Of a stretch of DNA of 64,000 bases, positions 26,384 through 35,754 are shown piece by piece (position 1 is the first letter of the stretch; every line of letters begins with the position of its first letter). The notes beneath the pieces are model-generated. The model saw nothing but the letters and a program-made list of their open reading frames with translations. It was not told the origin of the DNA and ran no database searches. This DNA comes from Streptomyces sp. NA04227 (GTDB lineage Bacteria; Actinomycetota; Actinomycetes; Streptomycetales; Streptomycetaceae): contig NZ_CP054918.1 of assembly GCF_013364195.1 (NCBI RefSeq), forward strand, positions 5,321,001 through 5,385,000, in the 5' to 3' direction. The translations under genes were made by a program, and so were the position numbers.

Positions 26384-29300
26384 GTGGCACGCGAGGTGCG
26401 ACACGAGGACCGGCGGGCAGCCGGCCAGGGCACGAGCAGCGACGGCACGGACAGTGACGGCACGGGCCGGAGTGATGCCGCCCAGGGCTGGGCCCGGCGG
26501 CTTTTCGCGTATGCCTGGCGGCACCCGGCGGACGTGGTGCTCTCGCTCGGTGCCTCGCTGCTCGGCATGGGCGTCATGGCGCTGGTGCCGCTGATCACGA
26601 AGGTGATCATCGACGATGTGATCGGCGACAAGAGCCGCTCCATGGGCGTCTGGGCCGCGGTCCTTATCGCCGCCGCGGTCGTCGTCTACGCCCTCGCCTA
26701 TCTGCGCCGCTACTACGGCGGCCGGCTCGCCCTCGACGTGCAGCACGAACTGCGCACCGAGATGTACGACGCGATCACCCGGCTCGACGGACGCCGCCAG
26801 GACGAGCTGTCCACCGGGCAGGTCGTGGGCCGGGGCACCAGCGACCTCCAGCTCATCCAGGGCCTGCTCTTCATGTTGCCGATGACCATCGGCAACGTCC
26901 TGCTCTTCCTGGTCTCACTCGTGATCATGGCCTGGCTCTCGCTGCCGCTGACCCTGGTCGCCCTCGCGGTCGCCCCCGGCGTCTGGTTCATCGCCAAGCG
27001 CAGCCGCAGCAAGCTGCATCCGGCGACCTGGTACGCGCAGGCCCAGGCGGCCGCGGTCGCCGGTGTGGTCGACGGTGCCGTCTCCGGGGTCCGGGTGGTC
27101 AAGGGCTTCGGGCAGGAGGAGCAGGAGACCGGCAAGCTGCGGGAGGTCGGGCGCAAGCTCTTCGCCGGGCGGCTGCGCACCGTACGCCTCAACTCGCGCT
27201 ACACCCCCGCGCTCCAGGCCGTGCCCGCGCTCGGCCAGGTCGCGATGCTGGCGCTCGGCGGCTGGCTGGCCGTGCGCGGCCAGATCACGCTCGGCACCTT
27301 CGTCGCCTTCTCCGCCTACCTCGCCCAGCTCGTCGGCCCGGTGCGGATGCTGGCCGTGGTGCTCACCGTCGGACAGCAGGCCCGCGCGGGTGTGGAGCGG
27401 GTGCTCGAACTGATCGACACCGAGCCCAGCTTCGAGGACGGCCACAAGGAGCTGCCCGCCGACGCCCCGGCCGGGGTCGAGTTCGACGACGTCTCCTTCT
27501 CGTACCACGGCAGGGACGGCGCCGAGAGCGCCCGGCCGGTCCTGGACGGGCTCAGCTTCGAGATCCGCCCCGGCGAGACCCTGGCCGTGGTCGGCGCCTC
27601 CGGCAGCGGCAAGTCCACCGTCTCGCTGCTGCTGCCGCGCTTCTACGACGTCACCCACGGCGCCGTCCTCATCGGCGGCCACGACGTACGCGAACTGACC
27701 CTGTCCTCGCTGCGGGCCGCGATCGGCCTGGTGCCCGAGGACAGCTTCCTGTTCTCGGACACGGTGCGCGCCAACATCACGTACGGCTTCCCCGACGCCA
27801 CCCAGGAGCAGCTGGAGAACGCGGCCCGCGCCGCACAGGCGGACCGTTTCATCGCCGACCTGCCGCAGGGCTACGACACCAAGGTCGGCGAGCACGGCCT
27901 GACCCTCTCCGGCGGCCAGCGCCAGCGCGTCGCGCTCGCCCGCGCCATCCTCACCGACCCGCGTCTGCTGGTCCTCGACGACGCCACCTCCGCCGTGGAC
28001 GCCCGCGTCGAGCACGAGATATTCGAGGCGCTGCGCAGCGTGATGGCCGGACGCACCACGCTGCTCATCGCCCACCGCCGCTCCACCCTGAACCTCGCCG
28101 ACCGCATCGCGGTCCTGGACGGCGGACGTCTCGCCGACATCGGTACGCACGACGAGCTGACCGCGCGCAGCGCCCTGTACCGCAGGCTCCTGACCGACCC
28201 CGACGAACTGGGCGCCGCCTCGCCGGGCCACGTCGCGGCAGCTCAGGGCCCGGACCCGGAGGCCGAGGCGCGCGCGGTGCGCGAGGAACTGGACGCCGAG
28301 TTCGACGCGGAGCGCGGCCTCACCCCGGCCTTGTGGAGCGGGGACCGCGAGCCCCGGGACACCGCCATGGAGGGCATGCCCTCCACCCCCGAACTGCTCG
28401 CCGAGGTGGACCGGCTGCCACCCGCGACCGACACCCCGGACGTCGACGAACGGCGGGCCGTCACCCCCGAGGACTCCTACGGACTGCGCCGCCTGCTGCG
28501 CGGATTCGGCGGACCGCTGCTGTTCGCGCTCGCGCTGGTCGCGGCGGACGCGGGGATGGGCCTGCTGTTGCCGGTACTGATCCGGCACGGCATCGACGAG
28601 GGCGTGAACGAGCTCGCCCTCGGCGCCGTGTGGACGGCCTCCCTGCTGGCACTGCTCGCGGTCGGCGCCCAGTGGGTGGCCCAGACCGGGGAGACCCGGG
28701 TGACCGGCAGGACCGGCGAGCGGGTGCTCTACGCGCTGCGCCTGAAGATCTTCGCGCAGCTCCAGCGGCTCGGCCTCGACTACTACGAGCGCGAGCTGAC
28801 CGGGCGGATCATGACCCGGATGACCACGGACGTCGACGCCCTGTCGACCTTCCTGCAGACCGGTCTCGTCACGGCCTTCGTCTCCGTGGTCACCTTCTTC
28901 GGGATCATGGTCGTGCTCGTGGTCATCGACCTCCAGCTGGCACTCGTCGTCTTCCTGACCCTGCCGCCGCTGATCGTCGGCACGTACTTCTTCCGCAAGA
29001 AGAGCGTGCAGGCCTACGAACTCGCGCGGGAGCGGGTCTCGGCGGTCAACGCCGACCTCCAGGAATCCGTGTCCGGCCTGCGCATCCTCCAGGTCTTCGG
29101 GCGCGAGGCCTCGGGCCGCGAGCGGTTCGCCGAGCGCAGCTTCGCCTACCGCGAGGCCCGGGTGCACGGCCAGTGGCTGATCTCCGTCTACTTCCCCTTC
29201 GTCCAGCTCCTTGCCTCGGCCGCGGCGGCCGCCGTGATCGTGGTCGGCGCGGGTCGTATCGACGAACGCAGCCTGTCCACCGGCGCGTTGGTCGCGTATC

Positions 29301-30211
29301 TGCTCTACATCGACCTCTTCTTCGCCCCCGTCCAGCAGCTCTCGCAGGTCTTCGACGGCTACCAGCAGGCCTCCGTCTCGCTCGGCCGCATCCAGGAACT
29401 CCTGCGCGAACCGACCTCCACCCGTACCGCTGACAAGCCGCTCGACGTCGGCGCGCTGCGCGGCGAACTCGCCTTCGAGGACGTCGACTTCGCCTACGGC
29501 GACGAGGAGGAGGCGCTCACCGGCATCCGTCTGCAGATACCCGCGGGCCAGACCGTCGCCTTCGTCGGCGAGACCGGCGCGGGCAAGTCCACCCTGGTCA
29601 AGCTGGTGGCACGGTTCTACGACCCGACCGGCGGGCGGATCACCGTCGACGGCATGGACCTGCGTGACCTCGACCTCACCGGCTACCGGCACCGCCTCGG
29701 CGTGGTCCCGCAGGAGGCCTACCTCTTCGTCGGAACCGTGCGCGACGCCATCGCCTACGGCCGTCCCGGGGCGAGCGACGCCGAGGTGGAGGCGGCCGCC
29801 CGTGCGGTCGGCGCGCACGAGATGATCGCCCGGCTCGACGGCGGCTATCTGCACGAGGTGGCCGAACGCGGCCGCAACCTCTCCGCCGGACAGCGCCAGC
29901 TCATCGCCCTCGCCAGGGCGGAACTGGTCGATCCGGACATTCTGTTGCTGGACGAGGCGACCGCCGCACTCGACCTGGCCACCGAGGCCCAGGTGAACCA
30001 GGCCACCGACCGTCTCACCGGCAAGCGCACCACGCTCGTCGTGGCCCACCGCCTGAGCACCGCCGCCCGCGCCGACCGGGTCGTGGTGATGGACGGCGGC
30101 CGCGTCGCCGAGGACGGCACGCACGACCAACTCCTCGCCGCCGATGGCCGGTACGCGCGCCTGTGGCGCACTTTCATCGGTGAACCGGCCGAGGTGCGAG
30201 CCGCGGGCTGA
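26384..30211 (+). CDS. Fused double ABC exporter (TMD-NBD-TMD-NBD)
   Basis: 1275 residues: two complete type IV exporter halves in one chain, which are usually separate subunits. Half 1: six TM helices (about 40-320), Walker [10 protein letters not shown] near 413, LSGGQRQR near 512, Walker B ending [12 protein letters not shown] with Asp where the catalytic Glu is expected. Half 2: six TM helices (about 720-1000), Walker [10 protein letters not shown] near 1066, signature LSAGQRQL and canonical [11 protein letters not shown]. So half 1 is the degenerate ATP site typical of asymmetric heterodimeric exporters. The GTG at 26384 has GGGAGG at good spacing. Exported compound unknown: lipid, peptide or drug. 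Confidence 0.92.
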   Translation: MAREVRHEDRRAAGQGTSSDGTDSDGTGRSDAAQGWARRLFAYAWRHPADVVLSLGASLLGMGVMALVPLITKVIIDDVIGDKSRSMGVWAAVLIAAAVVVYALAYLRRYYGGRLALDVQHELRTEMYDAITRLDGRRQDELSTGQVVGRGTSDLQLIQGLLFMLPMTIGNVLLFLVSLVIMAWLSLPLTLVALAVAPGVWFIAKRSRSKLHPATWYAQAQAAAVAGVVDGAVSGVRVVKGFGQEEQETGKLREVGRKLFAGRLRTVRLNSRYTPALQAVPALGQVAMLALGGWLAVRGQITLGTFVAFSAYLAQLVGPVRMLAVVLTVGQQARAGVERVLELIDTEPSFEDGHKELPADAPAGVEFDDVSFSYHGRDGAESARPVLDGLSFEIRPGETLAVVGASGSGKSTVSLLLPRFYDVTHGAVLIGGHDVRELTLSSLRAAIGLVPEDSFLFSDTVRANITYGFPDATQEQLENAARAAQADRFIADLPQGYDTKVGEHGLTLSGGQRQRVALARAILTDPRLLVLDDATSAVDARVEHEIFEALRSVMAGRTTLLIAHRRSTLNLADRIAVLDGGRLADIGTHDELTARSALYRRLLTDPDELGAASPGHVAAAQGPDPEAEARAVREELDAEFDAERGLTPALWSGDREPRDTAMEGMPSTPELLAEVDRLPPATDTPDVDERRAVTPEDSYGLRRLLRGFGGPLLFALALVAADAGMGLLLPVLIRHGIDEGVNELALGAVWTASLLALLAVGAQWVAQTGETRVTGRTGERVLYALRLKIFAQLQRLGLDYYERELTGRIMTRMTTDVDALSTFLQTGLVTAFVSVVTFFGIMVVLVVIDLQLALVVFLTLPPLIVGTYFFRKKSVQAYELARERVSAVNADLQESVSGLRILQVFGREASGRERFAERSFAYREARVHGQWLISVYFPFVQLLASAAAAAVIVVGAGRIDERSLSTGALVAYLLYIDLFFAPVQQLSQVFDGYQQASVSLGRIQELLREPTSTRTADKPLDVGALRGELAFEDVDFAYGDEEEALTGIRLQIPAGQTVAFVGETGAGKSTLVKLVARFYDPTGGRITVDGMDLRDLDLTGYRHRLGVVPQEAYLFVGTVRDAIAYGRPGASDAEVEAAARAVGAHEMIARLDGGYLHEVAERGRNLSAGQRQLIALARAELVDPDILLLDEATAALDLATEAQVNQATDRLTGKRTTLVVAHRLSTAARADRVVVMDGGRVAEDGTHDQLLAADGRYARLWRTFIGEPAEVRAAG

Positions 30212-30220
30212 CCTGCGAAT

Positions 30221-30277
30221 GGGCGGTTCCCCGGCACATGGAGCCCGAAATTTCAAGGGAAGCCGAGGGAACCGCCC
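30221..30277. repeat. Inverted repeat after the ABC exporter
   Basis: GGGCGGTTCCC and GGGAACCGCCC are perfect 11-bp arms separated by 35 bases, beginning 10 bases after the stop. Probable terminator despite the long loop. Confidence 0.5.
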
Positions 30278-30337
30278 CCTCCCGTACGGCGTCCGTACAC
30301 CAGTACGCTGTGGCGCAAGCGGCGGGAGGGGCCAGAA

Positions 30338-30745
30338 ATGAGCAGTGGAGGAACGCATCGCCGTCGGCGCATGCGGCGGCCCGTGGCCGTCGCCGCCGTG
30401 CTCGGCGCGAGCGGCCTCGTCGCGCTCATCGGCTCGGGCGTGCACTCGGCGGGTGCCGCGGAGCTGTGCAACGGCCACAAGGCCCGCACCCTGACCTTCA
30501 AGACCGGCGAGGTCCGCGTCTACCGCGAGAAGGGCTACGTCTGCGCCGTGGCCGTCGCCAAGAAGCCCGGCGTCAAGCAGAAGATGTCCGTCTCGGTGCA
30601 GGCCCGCGGCAGCGCGGCCGTCCAGGACGAGGGCGAGTTCAAGTTCCACGCGGGCCCGGTGAAGGTGCACGCCGGACACCGCTGCGTCGCGGTGCGCGCG
30701 GAGATAGGGCGCAGCGAGGTCAGCTCCGGCTGGATCCTCTGCTAG
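30338..30745 (+). CDS. Small secreted four-cysteine protein
   Basis: 135 residues. An Arg-rich N-terminus (HRRRRMRRP) and a hydrophobic stretch ending SAGAAE form a Sec or Tat export signal with likely cleavage near residue 42. The mature part of about 93 residues has four Cys, probably two disulfides, and a predicted beta-rich pattern with many Lys and Val. No family recognised; similar short secreted proteins are common in Streptomyces. GGAGGG lies seven bases before the ATG. It stands alone between two hairpins. Confidence 0.75.
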   Translation: MSSGGTHRRRRMRRPVAVAAVLGASGLVALIGSGVHSAGAAELCNGHKARTLTFKTGEVRVYREKGYVCAVAVAKKPGVKQKMSVSVQARGSAAVQDEGEFKFHAGPVKVHAGHRCVAVRAEIGRSEVSSGWILC

Positions 30746-30759
30746 CGCATTCCGCCCCC

Positions 30760-30781
30760 GCCGGCCGTCGGCTCGGCCGGC
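30760..30781 (+). terminator. Terminator after the small secreted protein gene
   Basis: GCCGGCCG and CGGCCGGC form a perfect 8-bp stem with a 6-base loop, 15 bases past the stop. Confidence 0.65.
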
Positions 30782-30989
30782 CCTCTCCGGCTCTCCCCGG
30801 CCCGCAAGCGGAATCTCCCGTCACCACCTGCTCGGCCCAACGCCGCATCCGCTTCCCCGGGTGGACCACCACCTGTGTAACAGCGACCTCACAGCTGCCC
30901 TGCGATGTGCCCTACGCCCCGTCAACCTCTGGTGTCACCTCTGCACCTCGGCTAGGTTCCGGGCACACCTGTGTCAACTAGGAGGGTGC

Positions 30990-32405
30990 ATGCGCAAGGC
31001 GCTCAGATGGATGCTTGCGACCAGCCTGCTGATAGGCAGCGCCGGCACGGTTTCGGTGGCCACCGCCGCGGAACCGGAGTCCACCGACATCAAGGACCGG
31101 CTGCTTGCCGTCAAGGGCATGAGCCTGGTCGAGGAGAAGCCGTACGACGGTTACCGGTACTTCGTCCTCAACTACACCCAGCCGGTCGACCACCGGAACC
31201 CGTCCAAGGGCACCTTCAAGCAGCGCATCACCGTGCTGCACAAGGACACCGACCGCCCCAACGTCTTCTTCACCAGCGGCTACAACGTCTCCACGAATCC
31301 GAGCCGCAGTGAGCCGACGCAGATCATCGACGGCAACCAGGTCTCGATGGAGTACCGCTTCTTCACTCCCTCGCGACCCGAGCCCGCCGACTGGTCCAAG
31401 CTCGACATCTGGCAGGCCGCGAGCGACCAGCACCGTATCTACGAGGCCCTCAAGCCCATTTACGGCAAGAACTGGCTCGCCACCGGCGGCTCCAAGGGCG
31501 GCATGACGGCCACCTATTACGAGCGCTTCTACCCCAAGGACATGAACGGCGTCGTCGCCTACGTCGCGCCCAACGACGTCAAGAACGACGAGGACTCGCG
31601 CTACGACGAGTTCTTCGAGAACGTCGGCACCAAGGAGTGCCGCGACCGTCTCAACGCCGTGCAGCGCGAGGCCCTGGTGCGCCGCGAGCCGCTGGAGAAG
31701 CTGTACGCGGACTTCGCCGAGAAGGGCAACTACACCTTCAACACCGTCGGCGACCTCGACCACGCCTTCGAGGGTGTCGTGCTCGACCTGGTCTGGGGCT
31801 TCTGGCAGTACGGCATGGAGGCCGACTGCGACAAGGCCCCCGACGCGAAGACCGCCACCGACCAGGCGCTGTTCGACTACATCAACGAGGTCGGCGGCTG
31901 GAGCTCCTACAGCGACCAGGACCTGGCCAGGTACACGCCGTACTACTACCAGGCCGGTACGCAGCTCGGTTCGCCCGACATCAAGCTCCCGCACCTGGAA
32001 GGCCTGACCCGCTACGGCTACCAGCCGCCGCGGAACTTCGTGCCGCGTGACATCCCGATGAAGTTCGACCCGACCGCGATGCGCAAGGTCGACAGCTGGG
32101 TGCGCCACAACGCCAAGTCGATGATGTGGGTCTACGGCGAGAACGACCCGTGGGGCTCCGAGCGCTTCCGCATCGGCAGCGGCGCCAAGGACTCCTACAT
32201 CTTTACCGCGCCCGGTGCCAACCACGGTGCCAAGGTCGCGGGCCTGGTCGACAAGGACAAGGCCAAGGCCACCGCGCGGATCCAGGCCTGGGCGGGCGTC
32301 GCCCCCGCCTCGGTGAAGGCGGACCCGTCGAAGGCGAAGCCGCTGGCGCCGTTCAACGCCAAGCTGGACCGCCAGGACATCCAGCGCAACAGCCTGCGCC
32401 CGTAA
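30990..32405 (+). CDS. Secreted S37 (PS-10) family tripeptidyl aminopeptidase
   Basis: 471 residues. Sec signal peptide MRKALRWMLATSLLIGSAG with cleavage after ATAA (about residue 27). The body matches the Streptomyces PS-10 peptidase (MEROPS S37): YFVLNYTQPVDHRNPSKGTF, TSGYNVS, the nucleophile segment LATGGSKGGMTATYYERF (Ser near residue 172), and the C-terminal GENDPWGSERF (Asp) and APGANHGAKVAGL (His). Releases N-terminal tripeptides from extracellular peptides. The ATG has AGGAGGG upstream. Transcribed alone; a very strong terminator follows. Confidence 0.88.
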   Translation: MRKALRWMLATSLLIGSAGTVSVATAAEPESTDIKDRLLAVKGMSLVEEKPYDGYRYFVLNYTQPVDHRNPSKGTFKQRITVLHKDTDRPNVFFTSGYNVSTNPSRSEPTQIIDGNQVSMEYRFFTPSRPEPADWSKLDIWQAASDQHRIYEALKPIYGKNWLATGGSKGGMTATYYERFYPKDMNGVVAYVAPNDVKNDEDSRYDEFFENVGTKECRDRLNAVQREALVRREPLEKLYADFAEKGNYTFNTVGDLDHAFEGVVLDLVWGFWQYGMEADCDKAPDAKTATDQALFDYINEVGGWSSYSDQDLARYTPYYYQAGTQLGSPDIKLPHLEGLTRYGYQPPRNFVPRDIPMKFDPTAMRKVDSWVRHNAKSMMWVYGENDPWGSERFRIGSGAKDSYIFTAPGANHGAKVAGLVDKDKAKATARIQAWAGVAPASVKADPSKAKPLAPFNAKLDRQDIQRNSLRP

Positions 32406-32486
32406 CCGGCGCCCCGGCCCCGCACCGTCGAACGGTCGCGGACCGGGACCCGGCACGGTAACCGTCGCCCTCCGACGGCTGAACAG

Positions 32487-32532
32487 GGACCGCAGCCCGG
32501 CACCACTGCACATCGGTGCCGGGCGGCGGTCC
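32487..32532. terminator. Strong bidirectional terminator
   Basis: GGACCGCAGCCCGGCACC and GGTGCCGGGCGGCGGTCC form an 18-bp stem with one mismatch and a 10-base loop followed by CTTGT. It separates the S37 peptidase from the convergent GH3 gene. Confidence 0.85.
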
Positions 32533-32613
32533 TTGTCGTCTCTCCGAGTCGTCTTTCCGCGCTGTGGCGGGGACGGGCGCCCCGAGGCGTGCGGCGCCGG
32601 CCCCCACCGCGGC

Positions 32614-34443
32614 TCAGTACGACAGGCCGTACCCCACCGGATACAGCACCTGGGCCGGGTCGTCCGCCCGCTGCACCGGGACCGGCAGGCGGCCCTCGGG
32701 TTCCGCCGCGCCCGCGATGACCCGGGCGGCGGCCCGTACTTCGACATCGGTCCAGGAGTAGGCGGCCAGGACCGCGTCCGCGGACGGGAGGCGGGCCACG
32801 TCGTAGGGGTTGCGGACGGCGACCACGACGACCGGCAGGCCCTTGGCCGCGAGCGCGTCCACCAGCGCCCGCTGCCCGCTTCCCGCACCGACGTTGTACG
32901 TGGCCACCACCACCGCGTCCTGCCCCTCCGCCGCGGCCAGCGCCCGGTCGATGTCCGCCTGCTGCGGGGCGGTCCCGGTGGACACCGAGGCGGTACGGAA
33001 CCCGAACGCGCCGAGCTCGCGGGCGAGTACCCCGGTCGGCGGCCCCGTGGTGCCCGAGGGCGAGGCCGGATCGGCGCCCATCACAAGGACGTTGGGATGG
33101 GTACGGCGCCGCAGCGGCAGCACCCGGTCCTTGTTGACCAGCAGGGTGGTGGTGGACTCGGCGATCGAGTCGGCCGCCCGGAGGTGGGAGAGGGTCCCCA
33201 CGACGTCGAAGACCCGGGACTCGTCCACATAGGGCTGCTCCAGAAGCCCCAGCTTCGCCTTCAGCCGCAGAACGCGCAGGATCGACTCGTCCAGGCGTGC
33301 CTCGGTCAGCTCCCCGCCGCGCACCGCTTCGAGCACCGCGGTCCACGCCACCTTCAGATCCGGCGGGTTGAGCAACTGGTCCACTCCCGCCTTGAGGGCC
33401 AGTACGGGCACCCGGTCGTCGCCGTACTTGGTGCGCACCCCCTGCATGCCGAGTGAGTCGGTGACCACCACGCCGTCGTAGCCGAGTTGTTCGCGGAGGA
33501 TGCCGGTGAGGATGGGGCGGGAGAGGGTGGCCGGATCGCCCGAGGGGTCGAGGGCGGGAACCATGATGTGCGCGGTCATCACCGAGTCGATGCCCGCCGC
33601 GATCGCCGCCTTGAACGGCGGCGCGTCCAATTGCTCCCACTCGGCCACGCTGTGCTCGATGACGGGGAAGCCGTAGTGGCTGTCCGTCTCGGTGTCGCCG
33701 TGTCCGGGGAAGTGCTTGGACGTCGCGGCCACCGAGGCGCCCTGGTACCCCTCGACCTGCGCGGCCACCAGCCGGGCCACCGACCGTGGTTCGCTGCCGA
33801 ACGAACGCACACCGATCACGGGGTTGGCCGGGTTGACGTTGACGTCCGCGACGGGGGCGTAGTTCTGCCGGATGCCGAGCGCACGCAGTTCGGTCCCCGC
33901 GATCCGGGCGGCGCCCCGGGCCCGGGAGCGGGAGCCGCCCGCGCCGAGGGCCATGGCCCCGGGCAGCAGGGTGGCGGGCTTGCCCACCCGGCAGACGATG
34001 CCGTGCTCCTGGTCGGTGGAGATGAGCAGGGGCAGACCGTTCGGCAGGGCGAGTCCTGCCTTCTGGATGCCGTTGCTCAGCGCGGCGATCTGCCGCGGCT
34101 CCCGGGTGTTGTGCGCCCAGGTGAAGTAGATGATGCCGCCGACGTGGTAACGGGCGATCAGTTCCGCCGCTGTACGGACCCCGATCTCCTTCAGGTTCGC
34201 GTCGATGTCGGCCTGGTCCGGGGCGGTCGCGGAGTGCCCGTACACCCGCATCACGAAGAGCTGGCCGACCTTCTGTTCCAGACTCATCCGCGAGATGAGC
34301 CTGCGCAGGGCGGCGTCGTCGTAGCGGCTCGGCTGCTGGGCGGCGGCGGGGGAGAGGGCACCGCCGACCGCGAGCGCGGCGGCGCCCGTGGCGGTGGCGG
34401 TGAGCAGGGCGCGTCGGGTGGTACCGGAGTTTCGGTCGTGCAC
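32614..34443 (-). CDS. Secreted GH3 beta-N-acetylglucosaminidase-like enzyme
   Basis: 609 residues. Tat-type signal with TTRRALL followed by a hydrophobic stretch ending SPAAAQQ. The catalytic GH3 domain has SKHFPGHGDTETDSHYGFP, the NagZ-type loop carrying the acid/base His-Asp dyad, and nucleophile Asp in GVVVTDSLGMQGV; a GH3 C-terminal domain follows (about 420-609). It should remove beta-linked N-acetylglucosamine from cell-wall or chitin fragments outside the cell. The GTG at 34443 is chosen because AAGGAG lies five bases upstream. The promoter region (34545-34640) holds several GGAA(A)CT blocks, suggesting a LacI-type operator. Confidence 0.9.
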   Translation of the reverse strand: MHDRNSGTTRRALLTATATGAAALAVGGALSPAAAQQPSRYDDAALRRLISRMSLEQKVGQLFVMRVYGHSATAPDQADIDANLKEIGVRTAAELIARYHVGGIIYFTWAHNTREPRQIAALSNGIQKAGLALPNGLPLLISTDQEHGIVCRVGKPATLLPGAMALGAGGSRSRARGAARIAGTELRALGIRQNYAPVADVNVNPANPVIGVRSFGSEPRSVARLVAAQVEGYQGASVAATSKHFPGHGDTETDSHYGFPVIEHSVAEWEQLDAPPFKAAIAAGIDSVMTAHIMVPALDPSGDPATLSRPILTGILREQLGYDGVVVTDSLGMQGVRTKYGDDRVPVLALKAGVDQLLNPPDLKVAWTAVLEAVRGGELTEARLDESILRVLRLKAKLGLLEQPYVDESRVFDVVGTLSHLRAADSIAESTTTLLVNKDRVLPLRRRTHPNVLVMGADPASPSGTTGPPTGVLARELGAFGFRTASVSTGTAPQQADIDRALAAAEGQDAVVVATYNVGAGSGQRALVDALAAKGLPVVVVAVRNPYDVARLPSADAVLAAYSWTDVEVRAAARVIAGAAEPEGRLPVPVQRADDPAQVLYPVGYGLSY

Positions 34444-34681
34444 TTGCACTCCTTCCGGAGGAGTCCCGGCGAGCCGGGGGCGGGGCAAGCGCGGGGCGCG
34501 GCCGCCGGGCGCGGCAACGTCCGTGCTTCCTTTGCGGGTTGACGAGAACTGCCGAAGGAAACTGCGGAACTGCTCAGGGGGAGCGGAACTTCCCCATGAC
34601 TGAAAGAAACTTCCGTGGAGCACGGATAGCCGGAAATTTTCTGCCGGTCAAGGGTGGGCGGGGGCGTGGCGCGGAGGAGAG

Positions 34682-34910
34682 GCCGCGCCCGCCTGGTCCT
34701 CCGGCGCCGCGCCCGCCGGTCCTCTGGCGCCGCGCCCGCCCGGCCTTCCGGTGCCGCGCAGCCCGCCCCGGGCCCGCCGCACCCACGCCGCGCTTCCCTC
34801 TCCGGTTCGTCTCCGCGGTTCGCCTCCCCGGTTCCTCTCTCCGGTTCGTCTCCCCGGCCTCCGGTTTCGTCTCCGGTCTCCGCTTTCCTCTCTCCGGTGC
34901 CGCGCATTCG
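34682..34910. repeat. GC-rich 23-24-nt repeats followed by a polypyrimidine tract
   Basis: This fills most of the 483-base gene-free gap 34444-34926. From 34682 there are three copies and a fragment of a 23-24-nt unit starting GCCGCGCCCGCC. From about 34796 the plus strand is almost pure C/T with recurring CCGGTTCGTCTCC. No convincing gene in either strand. The GH3 promoter lies at the left end of the gap. Confidence 0.6.
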
Positions 34911-34926
34911 TCTCACGCAGCCCAGC

Positions 34927-35754
34927 TCACCGGCGCTTCGCAGCCCCCTCCCCGGCCTGCTCCACCAGGCCCGCCAGATGTGCTCGCCCCGCGCCCAGCA
35001 ACGGCCCCAGCGGTGCCGCCTTTTCGTACCAGCGCTTCTCGTACTCCCAGCACAGCCAGCCCTCGTAGTCCGGGCCGCCGAGGACGGACAGGCACTCGGC
35101 GAGCGGGAGCACTCCCGCGCCGAGGGGCAGGGGGGTGGTGTCCTCGGCGGAGGCGATGTCCTTGACTTGGACGTAGTCGGGGACGTTGCCGAAGGCCTTC
35201 AGGCTCTCGGTCGGGGTCTCGCCGCCGAGCCAGGTGTGCATCACGTCCCACAGTGGGCCCGCCGTACCCGGCCCCGCCGCGTCGAGGACGCGGGCCACGT
35301 CCGCCGCACGGCGGTGCGAGTCGTGGGTCTCCATGAGGACGCGCACTCCGAGCGGTTCGGTGAACACCGCGGCCGCCGCGAGACGTCGTGCCGCCACGGC
35401 GTCGGCCTCCTCCCGTGGGGCGTCGCCACCGCCGGGGAACACCCGGACGAAGCCCGCGCCGAGGTCGTGGGCGAGCCCGGCCAGGGTGCGGATGTCGTCC
35501 AGGACGGGCTCGTCGGGGCCGGGCTCGGCCACCTGCGCGTATCCGGCGACCGCGCTGACCGCGATGCCCGCCGCGGCGAACTGCCGTGCCGCCGAAGCGC
35601 GTTGGGCACTGTCCAGGCCGGGGTGTACGGGTTCCTCGGGGTGGGCGCGCAGTTCGACGCCCGCGTAGCCGTGCGCGGTGGCCAGAGCGAGTACCTCGTC
35701 GAGAGGGCGGCCGGGCAGGCCGAGGGTGGAGAACGCGTAACGGGGGCCGCTCAT
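34927..35754 (-). CDS. Sugar phosphate isomerase/epimerase-like TIM-barrel protein
   Basis: 275 residues, soluble, AP_endonuc_2 (xylose isomerase-like) fold. The N-terminus FSTLGLPGRPLDEVLALA, GYAGVELRAHPEE, VLMETHDSH (metal-binding Glu and His), LWDVMHTW and YVQVKDI (metal-binding His/Asp region), and a late GWLCWEYEKRWY are typical. Metal ligands (Glu, Asp, His, Glu) appear intact, so an isomerase or epimerase acting on a small sugar or hydroxypyruvate-like compound is likely. The ATG overlaps the stop of the MarR-GNAT gene by four bases, so both are translated from one message under the palindrome at 36947. Confidence 0.75.
   Translation of the reverse strand: MSGPRYAFSTLGLPGRPLDEVLALATAHGYAGVELRAHPEEPVHPGLDSAQRASAARQFAAAGIAVSAVAGYAQVAEPGPDEPVLDDIRTLAGLAHDLGAGFVRVFPGGGDAPREEADAVAARRLAAAAVFTEPLGVRVLMETHDSHRRAADVARVLDAAGPGTAGPLWDVMHTWLGGETPTESLKAFGNVPDYVQVKDIASAEDTTPLPLGAGVLPLAECLSVLGGPDYEGWLCWEYEKRWYEKAAPLGPLLGAGRAHLAGLVEQAGEGAAKRR

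Noticed and set aside
26915..30679. A minus-strand open frame of about 1250 codons opposite the fused ABC exporter
   Set aside because: Composition is that of antisense codon bias and contains no recognisable domain; the plus strand carries full ABC motifs.
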